64,000 bases of DNA. It comes from Ophiocordyceps camponoti-saundersi (nom. inval.) (taxonomy: Eukaryota > Ascomycota > Sordariomycetes > Hypocreales > Ophiocordycipitaceae). A program made the translations under genes and the position numbers. Position 1 is the first letter of the stretch. Each line of letters opens with the position of its first letter. The notes under the pieces were generated by a model. That model saw only the letters and a list, made by a program, of their open reading frames with translations. It had not been told where the DNA came from and did not search any database. The DNA is taken from positions 54,833-118,832 of the forward strand of contig PDHQ01000098.1 in assembly GCA_003339415.1 (NCBI GenBank), given 5' to 3'. Positions 36,561-48,531 of the stretch are shown here, piece after piece.

Positions 36561-39500
36561 TCACGCAGACGCAGTGCTGCTCGTGGCATCGGCCAGAAAA
36601 ACTCCATCCGCAACGGCCACTTTGCGGCCATGGCTATGGCTCGGCCGCCGCACACCGTCCACGCCGAAGACCCCGACCTTCTCGGTCAGAAGGGAGCCGT
36701 CAGCCAAGGGCTGCCTTTCCTTAGCCTGTGTCCCTTGTTCGGTCGGCGGCGGGACGCAGACGGCCGGCACAACAACGCTCAACACACACTCGTCGAGGTG
36801 CTCGTAAAAGTCCTGCGCGCCGGCAAAGCAGCCGCCACAGATGGAACATCTGGCGGCTGCCCCGACAGACTGGTTGTGGAGGTGGGGGCGGTGGCCCTGG
36901 TCGTTTGTGAGGCCCAGCAGCCTGGCGCCGCCGCGGCCGTTGGGCGGCGTCTGCTCGACGTTGTGCGCCGTCGCGAGGTGTCTCTTGAAGACGTCGGCCC
37001 GGCCAAAGGTCTTCTCGTAGGCCGAGCCCATGCCTGGGCAAAAGGGACAGACCATGGTGCCGCGATAGTGCGTCAGCGCGTGCCGGTTCTTATCGTATTT
37101 GCGCGCGAAGCCCTTTGTGTGGTACTCGCACGATGCGATGGGACACTTCTCCGGCCGCTCTTCCTGATGCGTGAGCATGTGAGCGGCGAGGTCCTTGACG
37201 ACGCGGCCGCAGTCCGGATGCGGACATTGGCTACGGTTCTCAGGCAGCACGCCCGTCTCGCGATGCTGAGGTCGAGGCTCCCTTGGGGGCGAGGCAAGGA
37301 GCGAGCGATGCGTCGTCGATTCCGGGACTGGCTGGCCTGTCGACGACGGCGGCGACTCGCCAGCAGGGTACACGTCGTCGTCTTCGCCACCGCTGTCGCA
37401 GTTGTTTCCCCCGTCCAGCGGCTGCCGCACTTCTTTCATCCAGTCCTTGAGCACCGGCATGGGCGGCCAGTCGCCGCTGGCCTTGCCGCCACGATGAGGG
37501 TGAAAGTGCGTCCGGCGAAGGTGCGCCGCCGCGTTGTAGTAGGCGCCGTACTGCTTCTGCGCCATGCAGGCCTTGCACGTCGAGAGCGCCACGACAGGCT
37601 GAATTGAGGCGTCCTTGTTATCTGGCTCGCAACAGACCCAGCGTCGCACCATGGCCGAGTGCTTGGCCTCAGTGTGGCGCCTTAGTTCGTGCTCACCGCG
37701 AAATCCCTCTGAGTACTCGTTGCACTTGTCGCAGTAGACGCGCCTGACGGGCGGCCTGGGACACGGCATTCTCAACTTTGTGGCCAGGTCGGGGGACTGC
37801 AGCGATGGCTCCAGCGGAAGAGCGTACGTCGAGGGCTCGCCCACCGTGTGCCTCCGTGTCCGCTCGTGGTCGACCTCAGCCAAGGATCCGGCTTTCTTGT
37901 TCAGGACAGCCGTGTCGTCCGTCGTGACGTGACGCCACGAATGCATTATTGTAAGATTTGAAGAGGGCACAGTGGAACGCCGCGGCCCCTGCTGTGAAAA
38001 CAGCGCAGACGCGGGCTCCCAGGTCGTTGGGCCGTGGAGTCGACGTTGTCGGAGGAAGCCGATGAACCTCGGACTCCCACCGACACACTCGTCGCCAAGC
38101 TTAACCAGAAAGTCAACACTCGAGCTGATGCCCCCTTCAGCCCAAGACTGTCTTTGCAGGAAGCGGTTTGTAGCAACGTAGAGTGACGTTTCCTCATCCG
38201 TCAATTCTCTGTACGTGATGTCCTCCAGCAATGGGCAGCATAAAGCGTAGAGCCTGACCAACGCCTTATATGTGCCATGCACCACCCGCTCGCCCTCTTC
38301 TCGGGCGGGCGTTGCCTGTCGCCTGGTCGGAGGGCAAGCCCGCGGACTGATTTCCAGGAGGATTGTTCGAACCATGCTGAAGATGCACAAGGCCAAAAAG
38401 TTGGCCAAGATCCTCCCGCAACTCACGCTAAAGCTCTGCAAGACGAAGGGCTCCAGGGACTGCAAGAACCGTGCAAGACATTCTTGAACCACTCGTCCGT
38501 GTTCGTCCGCGTCCACGCCTTCGAGGACCGCCTGGGGCGACTGCGTTGATTCAAGAAGTCGGGCGTTCGGATCTGATTGCAGCACGCCGTACACAATGGT
38601 CTCCCTCAGAAGCAGCTTGGCGTTGTACAGCAGCGGATAACTCGTTTCCTCCTCATCACGAGACGCCGACAAGCGACCACTGAGCTCCAAAAGCTGAAAA
38701 GGATGGTGTGATCCCTCTCGAGCCTGCCAGCAGCTTGCGAGAGCCAACAAGACGGGGGGCGCTTGGCCAGGTTTACCACGGTCATAACCAGAGGTGCCAT
38801 CGCAGGCAGCGTACGAGGCATCGAGATGCGCCGACCACCAGAAGCCATCGAGAAAGTCGAAGTTAGCATCAACCACGTCTTGGGTACAGGCAGTAAGGGA
38901 GCAGCCATTTAGTAAGTATTCATTCACGGACCGCCGTCGAGCAGCAGGTGATACTGTGGGTGTGCAGGTTTGCCTGGAAGAGAGAGGCCCTGATTCTAGA
39001 TGAGCCTTCTGTTGCCCCTTTTTGCCAGATCAAGACTTTGCTTGGGGGGGGAACTCACATGTAAGAAAGGCGCTAGCGAAGGAGGCGATGGTTCCTCGGC
39101 AACACCCGAGATAAGCCCAGATATCATCTTGGTTGGAAGAAGTACTGGTGGCGCAGTAGCAGCAAGGCTGGCTGTCGTCACACTGCCGTGGATCAGCCAA
39201 GGTCGTCCAACTATCGATCGCAGAACCTGGTATTACCTCTCGCCGAGCCACCCGGCAACGGAGACAGGGTTCCTGATCTCGTGCTAAGAGCAGCTCTCCA
39301 ATAGATTCGAGCCGGGGCTGGCCGAGCCTGGCCCTTTTCAAGGGTGGTAAGAGAGATTCAACGTCAGAGGCTCCAGAGCTCCTTCGAGCACCACGACTGC
39401 CTTCGGTAGAGGTGCTCGTTCTGAGCTGATTGCCGCCTTCCCGCGGCTGGCGTAGGAGGTTGAGTGGAGGAAGGTATAGGATGGGTTCCCGCACATTGTG

Positions 39501-40305
39501 AGTTGCTGTCTGGCCTGGCGGCTCAAATACGAAGGACGAATGCTTGGAGTGCGAGGGCGGAGGTGAGTTTCCGTGTAAGATGACGGACTCCGCCCCGGGA
39601 AGGGGTCCATGGTGCAACTTGGCGTGGCTGTCTCGCTCAAGTTGAGAGGGAAACCCATAGATGGAGTAGATGCAATGCTGATGCCAGCACTTGACGGACG
39701 GTAAGGGGTTGGACTGGCCGGTAGATGCTTGCCTGAGACGACTGACGGGGTCGCAAAGTTGAAGGCGACTTTCGAGCCATGCGGTAAAGCCGTGCGGGGC
39801 TTCGGCGGAAGAGCGCCTCAGAGAATCGAGAGCATCCACGTCTGATGCACTGATCAGCCATTCACGTTTGCTGCAGCACGGGGGTTTCGAGTCAATTAGC
39901 CCTACGGTGCTGCAGGCAAGCCGCCTCGAGGCACTCACAGTGGTACTGGAGTGCGCGGGCCTCTTCCATCTGTGACAGGACAGGGACATGTGGTGCCAGG
40001 CCTGACAAGAAAGAGGAAAGAGTAGAGGAGGCAATCGGTCAGCGAGCAGTCCAACTCGGATTCAACAGACAGAATAAGATACCGTGGTTCTCAACAAGGG
40101 CCTTGAAGATGCGAAGCTTGTGACGTAGCATTTCAACCTCCAGGGTCAGGTCGAAACGTTGTTGGGCTGCTATCAAGACGGCAAGCTGAGACTGGATGGC
40201 AGCTTGCTCGTCCAACAGACGACGGATATCGCGTTCGATATCACTGTTGACGTCCATGGCGGTGACTTCCATAACGATACCGACCGGTGGATTGATAGCC
40301 GACAT
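36561..40305 (-). CDS. C2H2 zinc-finger protein with N-terminal coiled coil and Zn-cluster-like motif
   Basis: Proposed exons: 40305-40083, 39969-39939, 39870-39237, 39182-39059 and 38953-36561, about 1134 codons. The start ATG at 40305 (MSAINPPVG) opens a helical, heptad-like N-terminus. A 54-nt in-frame intron (39236-39183) must be removed to form C-x2-C-x6-C-x5-C-x2-C (CLRCRVARRE-CDDSQPCCYC), with LGCCRGT after it. This motif recalls a Zn2Cys6 cluster. The last exon carries several C2H2-like fingers: CDKCNEYSEGF...H, CPHPDCGRVVKDLAAHMLTH, CPIASCEYHTKGF...H, CPFCP...H and CSICGG...C. Likely a nuclear regulator with no known target. The 31-nt second exon is uncertain. The alternative acceptor at 40001 gives a more protein-like segment (QMEEARALQYH) but breaks the frame. 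Confidence 0.75.
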
Positions 40306-42778
40306 GTCCGCAGGCTCATGCTTAAGAGCGACGGAAGGCCCCAAACGGCTGAACGGGGTCAGGACATGACGATGGCCTCGGCCTCGCGACGATGGCCAGC
40401 CTCGGTGGTTTGCTGCTGTCGGACGGTCGCTGAGCCCTGGCTGACCGTGCTGCATACATACATATAGCCTGGATAAATGGGCATTTGTGCGAGCGAGCAC
40501 AGATCAGTTGCGTGTTGCCCTCTTTTGTCCCCCGAAAGAGAGGGGAAAGGGGGAGTTGGAGAGAAGAGAGAAAATGAGAAAGGTACAGAGACAGGAAAGC
40601 AAGGGGAGGAGGAGGAGGTGGTGGTGGAGGAGGAGGAGGAGGAGGAAGTGAAAGAGGAGAAGGAAGAGAAGAAGAAGAGAAGGAAAAGAAGAAGAGAGAG
40701 ACGGAGGAAGAGAGAAAGTTGGCTGGCTTGGGCTCTTCTGCAAGTCGATAGAGGTGGGGGATCACGGCTTAGCTAATAAGAGGGCGGAGTGTACCGAGAG
40801 AGCGGCAGAGACAGTTGACGATACCGACGGCACAGTGTTCGGATAGCCTGAAACAGCCGCTACGGGCGGACGGAGCGCGAAGTTAAGCACAGAGTGTGGA
40901 ATGGCGACACTGTACGCCTTGTACGGCAGCACACTTCCTTGCCAGCTTGCCCTGACTACCTACCTTTGTACCTACCTAGGAACTTACCCAACAATCAACT
41001 TACTTGGGAGGTAATCAGCGTACAGCAAGATAGAGAAGCAAGTACGTATCTAGCAGTCAGAAGATGATTTGCCGTTGTGGGATAACAGCTTGCGGCAGAG
41101 CCCGGCAAGGAAGGTGCGATTGATGGTCATGTTGGGCCAGGCTTCACTCCATCCCGCCGTGCCTGTTAATATGTGGCACGCAAAGTACTCCCTATAGGCT
41201 ATACCTACGGATACAGGCTACGGTGGCTACCCTAATAGGCACCTATCACCTGCGAAGGCCAGTAGCCCTTACATACATACATACACCTAGGTAGGTACAC
41301 TTGGCTCTGCCTTTTCCACTACCCCCACGCCGAGGCGACTTCTACTACCTACGCAGTCGGCACCTTGATCCATCGAATTCATTCGTCTACCTAATCAGTG
41401 TTCAAGCAGAGTCACCTTGATCCAGCTCGCTCAGCTTCGACTAACGAGTCGCCGGAACGAGTCAAGCTGCACGGCAAATCTAGTTATCAGCTTATCGCGC
41501 TGCCCCCCTCCCCCCTTGACCTTGTCTCGACCGACTGAAATCAAGACTCGCGGACTTGATGCATCACAGCAGCAAGGACAGAGGAGGGAAAGAAGACAGG
41601 AAAGGGAAGAAAGCAGACTGCAGAGTTCATTTCCTGCTTTCTTCAGCCATTCGTTCCGTCGCAAGAATTACCCTTCCGATGACCAGCATCAACCTCAGCA
41701 ACAGGCTCTCCATCGGCCTGCGACGACGTGATGTCAAGGATAGTGAGGATATACATAGCTCGCCGAAACATCACCCTTGTCTGTGACGCTGTGTCACCCC
41801 CAGCTTTTTTAGTTCCTTCTTCCCAAATCGATGGAATCATTAACTCAAACAGCAGCGACGAACCCCTGTCGGATACCCATGTCTCTCATCGTCCCAATTT
41901 CCTACCCGGCCGCGAGTCGAAAATAACGGCATGACCATGTCGATCATCTACATCCGTCAGCCTCCCCACGCATAGAGTTGGATGGCCCCTGTCTGGAAGC
42001 AGTTCGAACCATCGGGTCGTCAACCGACGGTGGCTGCAGCCCTTTTCGCCCGAACGGACTTCCCGTACCAACCAACTGCTCTGTCATTGGCCGGAAGCGA
42101 GTGTTGGTCCGGCGCTGCAGACGCGCCTCCCTTGCCCTAACGAGAAAGATGACGACTCTGCTCAGCCCAGGCCGTCGCCTTCGTAAATCCGTTTGACTGT
42201 CATGAGGCGCGTGTGGCTCGTCGCTCGCTGAGGCCCCAAATTTGCCGTGGCCTGGAGAGAGTCAGCAATATTTGGCGACGTCATCATTATCTTCTGTAAG
42301 TCTGTACGGATATTGACGGATCGATCGGCTCTGCTTCAGACGCATACGCCCTATCTGGCATCATGTCCCGTTTCGTCAAGCTTAAGCACGAAAGACATCA
42401 CATCACACTTCCCTTGCGGGCCGATCAGCCGTCGACTCACGACCCGCGGATCCCATGTCTCGTGAAACATGTTTGGTGTCAGAAAATTAAACAGCGAGCT
42501 GAATATTTAGAGTGACTAGGTGGATGGATGGCTTCCACTTCGGTACGTGACAGACGCACCAACACGAAGGCGAGAGTATATCAACACCTCCTCGCTATCC
42601 ATACTCAAGCGTCGATCGATATTCCCAGCGCCGGCGCCCACGATATCCCTCTTGCCTTTAATGTACCGATCTATCGTCAACTAGCTCGAGAGCCTTTGTT
42701 CGAGTGTTTTATCCCCCTCCCCTCCCTTCTTTTGGAATGGCCCTGAAGGCCTGGATACCTCGCCCATGCCGCGTCCTT
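40306..42778. other. Intergenic region with a long purine tract
   Basis: No gene is supported. A GGA/GAA-rich purine tract covers about 40540-40725 on the plus strand. CCTA/TAGG tracts occur near 40970 and 41280. At 40816-40930 there is a weak resemblance to part of a 5S rRNA (GAAGTTAAGC), which I do not call. Confidence 0.55.
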
Positions 42779-44064
42779 TCAAAGACTGGCCCATGTGCTT
42801 TCCCGGAGTGGCATTTCGTCGCCCGCCGCCGCGCGACTGCCGTCCTGCTCAGCCTTGTAGGCCCAGTATTCGCCAAGGCGCGATTCAGCGTATGAGGCGT
42901 AGTCGAAGTCGATGTGAGAGATCTCGGCCTGGATCAGAGACCATATGCCCCAAAAGAAGCCAGGCACCCCGCGGAAGACGTCGACCTCGTGCATTAGTTG
43001 CCTGACCTCCCGCTCTTCATCCATGGCGGCGCCCGACAGCTGAGCATACGCCCGAATGTATTCGCGGATGAAAGCAAGCCGGTGAGCTCGTGTCGGGACT
43101 GCCGAGTAATCGCAGTCGTAGCCAGCCCATTCAGCAAAATGATTTGCGACATCGAAAGCGACGGGCGATGGTGTGCCGTATTCGTAGTCGATGAAGCTAA
43201 CCGACGACACTGCGCCACCATGACGATGGATGATGACGTTGGCGCATAGAAGATCGCAGTGAGCAAACACCAACTAACGTGCGTTCTCGGTCAGCGGTGA
43301 TCACAAGATGGGGCTCCAGCAACGCATACTCCATTGTTGCCGAGCCCAGGGCGCTGGCTAAGTTGCAGAACCAAGTCCTCGAGCTCTCGCTGCAGTAGGT
43401 CTCGTCGGTCGACTTGCGGCCTCGTCTCTGTGGGAAGGGCCAGGATCCATTTTTGCATCGTTGTCCAGAGGTTAGGGAAAATCTTGCCCGGGGCGATGTT
43501 TGCAATTTTGGTCTTTTCGCCGTCGCCGGAGTCGACGGAGCCATTGGCACTCTCCTTACGCCGAATGGCCGTGTCGGGTAGGCAAGGCACGACGGCGTGC
43601 CATTGGGCCAGGCGGCGTGCCACAGCAGCCATGACATCGGGAGCGACGAGGTCCTTGGACTGTGCGACTTCGCCGGGAATGAAGCGGTAGAGCATTCCGT
43701 TGGCAAAACGGGCCAGGAGCTCGGGAGCCAGATCGTGTTTCATGAGGAGCTCGTGGTTGGCGGCTTCGCGCTCGCGGTCAATGAGTACGTCGGTGCCATT
43801 GCCGTAGGCGCGAAGGAGTATGGACTCGCGATCAATATCCGTCTTGGAGAGGCCGGGCCGGCGGTTTTCGGCTTTGAGCAGCGTATTTGTGATGCCATCG
43901 GTGAAGCGGACGAAGACGATATGAGCTTCATCGGGAGCCCACTGCGGCAGGAGAGTGAGGACGAGTCTCAGGGCCGATTGTGTAGAGTTGGCTTGGTCGT
44001 AAGTTAGAGGAATAAAGCGCATGCGGCCGTGGTCGCCATTCGCGACGGCGACAGCTGGTGACAT
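42779..44064 (-). CDS. EKI1: Ethanolamine kinase
   Basis: Two exons, 44064-43330 and 43273-42779, with a 56-nt intron, give 409 codons. The choline/ethanolamine kinase signature is formed just after the splice: H250-C-D252-L-L-C-A-N257 (phosphotransferase HxDxxxxN) and IDYEY with Asp274 for metal binding. The N-terminal half contains RFTDGITNTLLKA, typical of ethanolamine kinases. The enzyme phosphorylates ethanolamine with ATP, the first step of the CDP-ethanolamine (Kennedy) route to phosphatidylethanolamine, in the cytosol. The Cys between the His and Asp of the catalytic loop, where Asn is common, is seen in ethanolamine-type members. Choline kinase is possible but less likely. Confidence 0.92.
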
Positions 44065-44991
44065 AATGCGCGCAGATCCAACTGGAAGTGATGTCGATCG
44101 AAAGGAGAAAATGAGGGCGCAGGTTGAAGGAGGATAGGAAAAGGGGGGGAGGGAGATGAGGCTCAGGGCGATGACCTCATGGCACGACGCAAAGCGATGC
44201 CTCCTTCTCTGTTTACAGTCGTCTTAGGCCTGAGATGGCCGGAGAGGCCAATCAAGAGCCGTGGAGGTGACCGTTGTAGGATTGATACGGAAAGAGCCAA
44301 CAACTGGGGAGGGAGAGGAGCCAAGTGTACAAACGAATTCGATCAATGCGACGAAGTGCCTTGAAGTGCCTTTTGGAGAGATAACGGAACAGGGTCGGCT
44401 CTGGGCCTCTATCGAGTACCAATCTACCTCCCTAGGTACTATGTGGCAGGTTGCCACTAGCAGCGGCACCGTGCACTGCGGACTTCAGTATCTTAGCCAC
44501 GTGACAGGGGGTGCTGGGTTCAAGATGAGACGGCAGATCACGTGCTCCGGATCTGCTTGGAAAGCTACCCTAGGGCACATGGGTGAAAGACGAAGAGGTT
44601 TGTTTCGATCACGAAGACGTCGAAGACAGCCTCTGACTGTTTGCATACCTACCTACCTATGTATGTAGGTAATAACCTGCCTCTACGGATGCATGCCTAC
44701 GTGCCTATATACCTAGACACCAAACAAATGCAGCCTCAGCATGTATGTATGTACATATATACATTATACATACATAACTGCCAGTCTGCCGGCAATTATC
44801 ACACATACATATTTGCATCAGAAGCTGTCGCGGCTAAGCTTCGGCACAGCCAGCGACTGTGACTATCCGCACCTCATCTTCGTCGTCTTCAACCAACGCT
44901 AAGACACACCTTGCTCCCAGGTGTATGTACTCAAATCCCGGTCGTCGGCGATGCACGCTGCCCGGCTTCGGCCTGTTTCGGCATCGCGGTC
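44065..44991. other. Divergent promoter region
   Basis: Separates the ethanolamine kinase start (minus) from the NPR3 start (plus). Contains ATGT/ACAT tracts near 44660-44780. No gene is seen. Confidence 0.55.
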
Positions 44992-47231
44992 ATGGCCATG
45001 TCGGGCGTCAATAAGGAAAACCTCCTAGCCGTGGCCCTCGTCATCAACCGCTCCCGCGATGGCCCGGCTTTCGTCTTCCATTACCCCCCCATTGTCCAAC
45101 CCGTGAACAGCAGCAGTCCGACACCGTCCGAAGCTGCCGAAGCTGCAGACGATGCATCCCTGCACGCGAGTCGAGACCTCTCCTCTGACGTGCTCCGACA
45201 CCACGACGACCACCTCATGACCGATTCCGGTGCGCCGTCGGTGCCGTGGGAGCGCCTTGCCGGCTTTCCGACCCGCGACCTGGCCGGCATACTGACACCG
45301 GCGCGATCATATCACAAGAAGCTTTTTCAGCTTTCCCTCGATCCCCTGCTGTGCATCTCGTATCCTGTACACGTACCGGAGAACGGCAGATGGAAGCGGG
45401 TCAGGAAATTGGACAAGTCACGGGCTCCTTCAGCCTCAAAACCGCCAGAAGAACCGCTGGAAACGGAGCAGCTCGAGGTCGTCAAGGATAACACTAAGGA
45501 TGATGCCGACGACGAGAAGCGCAGCTCCATGACCATGTTTAACCTCGTCTTCATCCTTCTTCCCAAGAAGAACGAGCTTAAGGAGCTCGTCGACGCCCTC
45601 TACGGAAACGTGGTGAAAAAGGTCAACAAAGCCTACAGGTACAGTCAGCAGCATAGCGACTTCGTCTGGAAGGAGTCGAAGCGCATACTGGCCGCCAAGG
45701 ACAAGGCACGCGAAGATGGTCCGCCTCGGCTCTACTTTACGAAAGTCGTGTGTGTCTTGAGAAGAATCCTCGGCTGACGCGAGTGTTAGGCGTCTTGAAC
45801 GTCGGCGCTCTCTGGAAGGATATTCTACACATGTCGTCGCTTGCCGCCTCGGTCCACGACATGTACGAAGCTGTGTCGCAGAATAAGATGGCGACCCTTC
45901 ACTTGGACACGGCCGCCGGCGTGCTGTCGCCCTCGGTGCAGATCCCCACCCCCTGCTACGTCTCCGACATCCCGGCCGCCCACGACCGGGGCCGGCGCGG
46001 CCTCTGGTTGACGACGGCGAACGCCTTTCTCAGCCAGGACGCCCTCGATGAACCGGGCTTCCTCGACCGAAACTTTGCCCTGCTGCTCATGGAAGACGAG
46101 AAAAAGATCATTGCTGAGCTGCAGGCCGACCGAGACCCGACAACGTTATCCATGGTGGAGTTTGTCCGGCTGGCCAAACCGACCATGTCGTGCGTCATGT
46201 CCCACCCCCTTTCCCTCCAAGGGAAAGAAGCTCACTCATCGATCAACAACAGCTTCTACCAGGTCGGACAGAGCCACGTCCTGACCCTGGGCCAGGTGCG
46301 CAAGTACGCGCAGCACTTTATCTTCTGGCGGCGCGCCATTGCCATCCCGCCTCTGCACGCTCGCGACACCTATATAGTATCACCCAATTGCCGTCTCGGC
46401 CGGCTCCCGCAGGCAGCCCACGAGTGGCAGCGTGCCTTTCCCGTCGCGCCGCCCTTGCCTAACTTTCTGGCGGAGCTGTCCATGTGCCCCAAGCCTTTCA
46501 AGTCCTTTTGTCCGACAAAGGCCCATCGTCCGCTCTACCTGCGCATGCTAGCCTGGCTCATGAGGGGCGGCTGGGTTACGCAGCTGTGCACCTTTGCCTA
46601 CGTCGTCGTCTGGCCCGAGATCATCTACGAGGTTGATTACGAGATGGAGGCCGAGGAGCTCGCGGCTGCGGCGGAAGAAGCCCGCGCTCATGGAGAGGCC
46701 GTCGCCGTCGCCGTGGCCGCCGCTACCGTCGCCGCCGCCGCCTCCGCCGAAGAACGGAATGATGATCATGATGACGACAACGACAATAAAGACGACGATA
46801 ATAAGGCGCCCGCGGCACATTCTCACCAAGACTCCACCTCCGCCGCCGCTGCAGAAAAGGCCCGCTTGGAACGCATGTCCGTCCGTGCCCACCGTGCAGC
46901 AGCAGACAAGGCGACGACGCACACGCGCAAGACTGTGCCCGTAGCGACGGCGCACCCCAGCACAAACGAAGGGCCGCACCTAGCCGGTCTTACCCCTCAT
47001 CTGATCCTCGACGCCAAAAAGGCCACAGGCAGGGAGTCGCGCTACCTCTCGGCCATAGCCCATCGCTTTCGCGATGACAAGCTGCGCTCCGCATGGCAAC
47101 TCATGTGCAAGTACTTTGACGGCCGCTGCGCCCTCGAGCGCATCGCCCTGCAGGAGGATATGAAGCGCAACGAGGCCTGGGCGCTACTCACGGCTATGAG
47201 CGAGTACCTGATCTGCACCCGACACTGGTGA
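44992..47231 (+). CDS. NPR3: Nitrogen permease regulator 3 (SEACIT/GATOR1 subunit)
   Basis: Two exons, 44992-45718 and 45790-47231, give 722 codons. The start is the ATG of MAMSGVNKENLLAV, where homology-like sequence begins. Recognisable blocks are the N-terminal roadblock/longin-like ALVINRSRDGPAFVFHYPP, LFILLPKKNELKELVDALY-like sequence, SSLAASVHDMYEAVSQNKMA, LLLMEDEKKIIAEL and the C-terminal YFDGRCALERIALQEDMKR. With Npr2 and Iml1 it forms the complex that inhibits TORC1 when amino acids are low, at the vacuole. A low-complexity Ala/Glu/Asp insert occupies about 46650-46900. The 71-nt intron has a weak donor (GTCCGC), chosen because it keeps frame and family spacing. Alternatives are shorter than a normal intron. 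Confidence 0.9.
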
Positions 47232-48531
47232 CGGCCGCTGTGAACTCTTTTCCCTCCTGTACTCCGTGAGGGAGTTTGTGTACATACTCTTCTTTCTGGA
47301 TCTGCGACTGGATTGGTATGAGCAGCTACGAAGCTCAAGCCGTCCGTCGACACCCCCCCCCCCCCCCCCCCCCCCCTCTCCCCCCCTGCGGTGCGGCCCG
47401 ATTATCATCACAACAAAAATAAAAAAGGAACGAAAAAAAAAAACGACCANNNNNNNNNNGTGCGTGCGTGGGGGCGCGCCCTCCGCTGTCGGCCGCGGCC
47501 CCTGCGTGGGTGGGGGCGGTGCTGGGCCTCCTCCCCCTTGGTGTCCCCCCCCCCCCCCCCCCCTTTTTTTTTTCCTTTGGGGAGAGTTCATGTCCATATG
47601 AAAAGGAAAAGTAGATAAGCCAAAGCAACAACGTCGTGACCTCCGAAGAGACGGCAAGGGGGGTCACGGCGGTTAAGAGGATATGTATATGGAGGCTCAT
47701 TATCGAATGTAAGGCAGACAACTACCTAAATGGCCACGATGGCATGTAGAACAGAATAAGGAGATGAAAAAAAAGGCAGCAAAATAAAGAAGAAGAAAAA
47801 AACAGCAGCCAAAGCCCGTAGGTCTATGGCCACCGAGTCCCAAGCAATACCTGACTGGAAAGAAAATGGGGTGTGTATCAACGCCAATGGCACAGAGCAG
47901 CCACCCGAGCAAAAGAGACAGAAACAGCAAAGGAAACACAGCCACGAGGCCGTGTGAGGATGGCCTCTAAGAGCGCCGCCCCCAGGTATCGCCGCACACA
48001 AGAGACCAGGACAGAAATGAAAAGAAAAAGGACAAGTCAAACATAGTACACAGGTCCTCCCAGTCCCAAGCAACTCGGGTAAAAGTTGAAGGAGCAAGAA
48101 CGAATCGCGAAAGCGAAGAATGAAAAACCACCGAGATGATGAAGGCAGGTAGAAGAACGATGAGAGAGACATCAACCACGATAGACAAAGCCAAAAGGAT
48201 ATGCATGTCCTCCCACTGTATGGCGGCAAGACGTCACGTGTATGTATGTCCAGCCTATGCTTCATGCTCATGACAGCAAACCCCCTCCTTGAACAAGAGC
48301 TAAGAAAGAATCAGTCGCGGTGAGGAGAAAATGAAAAGAGGGAGAAAAGCGGAGGAAGTTGGCCGAGGACGCATGCATGTGACGCTGACTTCGACATAGT
48401 AGGGGTTCCCTGCACCTTGGCCTCCCGCCGCGATGAATAGGCTGCGCCACTCTCAGATGCGACGCTCCAGCGTCATCGTATAATGGCGGAGGGATGGGAG
48501 AAAGTGAAGGACAAGGCCCTGATTGCTCGGC
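47232..48531. other. Convergent spacer containing homopolymer runs and an assembly gap
   Basis: Presumed 3' UTRs of NPR3 and the bHLH gene. A C run lies at about 47352-47376 and a C run followed by a T run at about 47547-47572. Ten Ns (47450-47459) lie between them. Purine/pyrimidine tracts continue to about 47820. No gene is seen. Confidence 0.6.
47450..47459. other. Assembly gap (10 N)
   Basis: A fixed-looking run of ten Ns. The true gap size is unknown, and homopolymer runs on both sides are the likely cause. Confidence 0.98.

Noticed and set aside
36546..37607. 353-codon plus-strand frame
   Set aside because: It is antisense to the C2H2 exon. The minus strand shows clear zinc fingers, so this is a shadow of GC-rich codons.
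40816..40930. Possible 5S rRNA gene (contains GAAGTTAAGC and a GGACGGAGC-like stretch)
   Set aside because: Only the central box resembles 5S. The ends do not pair and the spacing is off. At most an old relic; a covariance search would decide.
41417..42750. Several short plus-strand frames
   Set aside because: Below 110 codons, with no domain, no conserved splice pattern and mixed frames.
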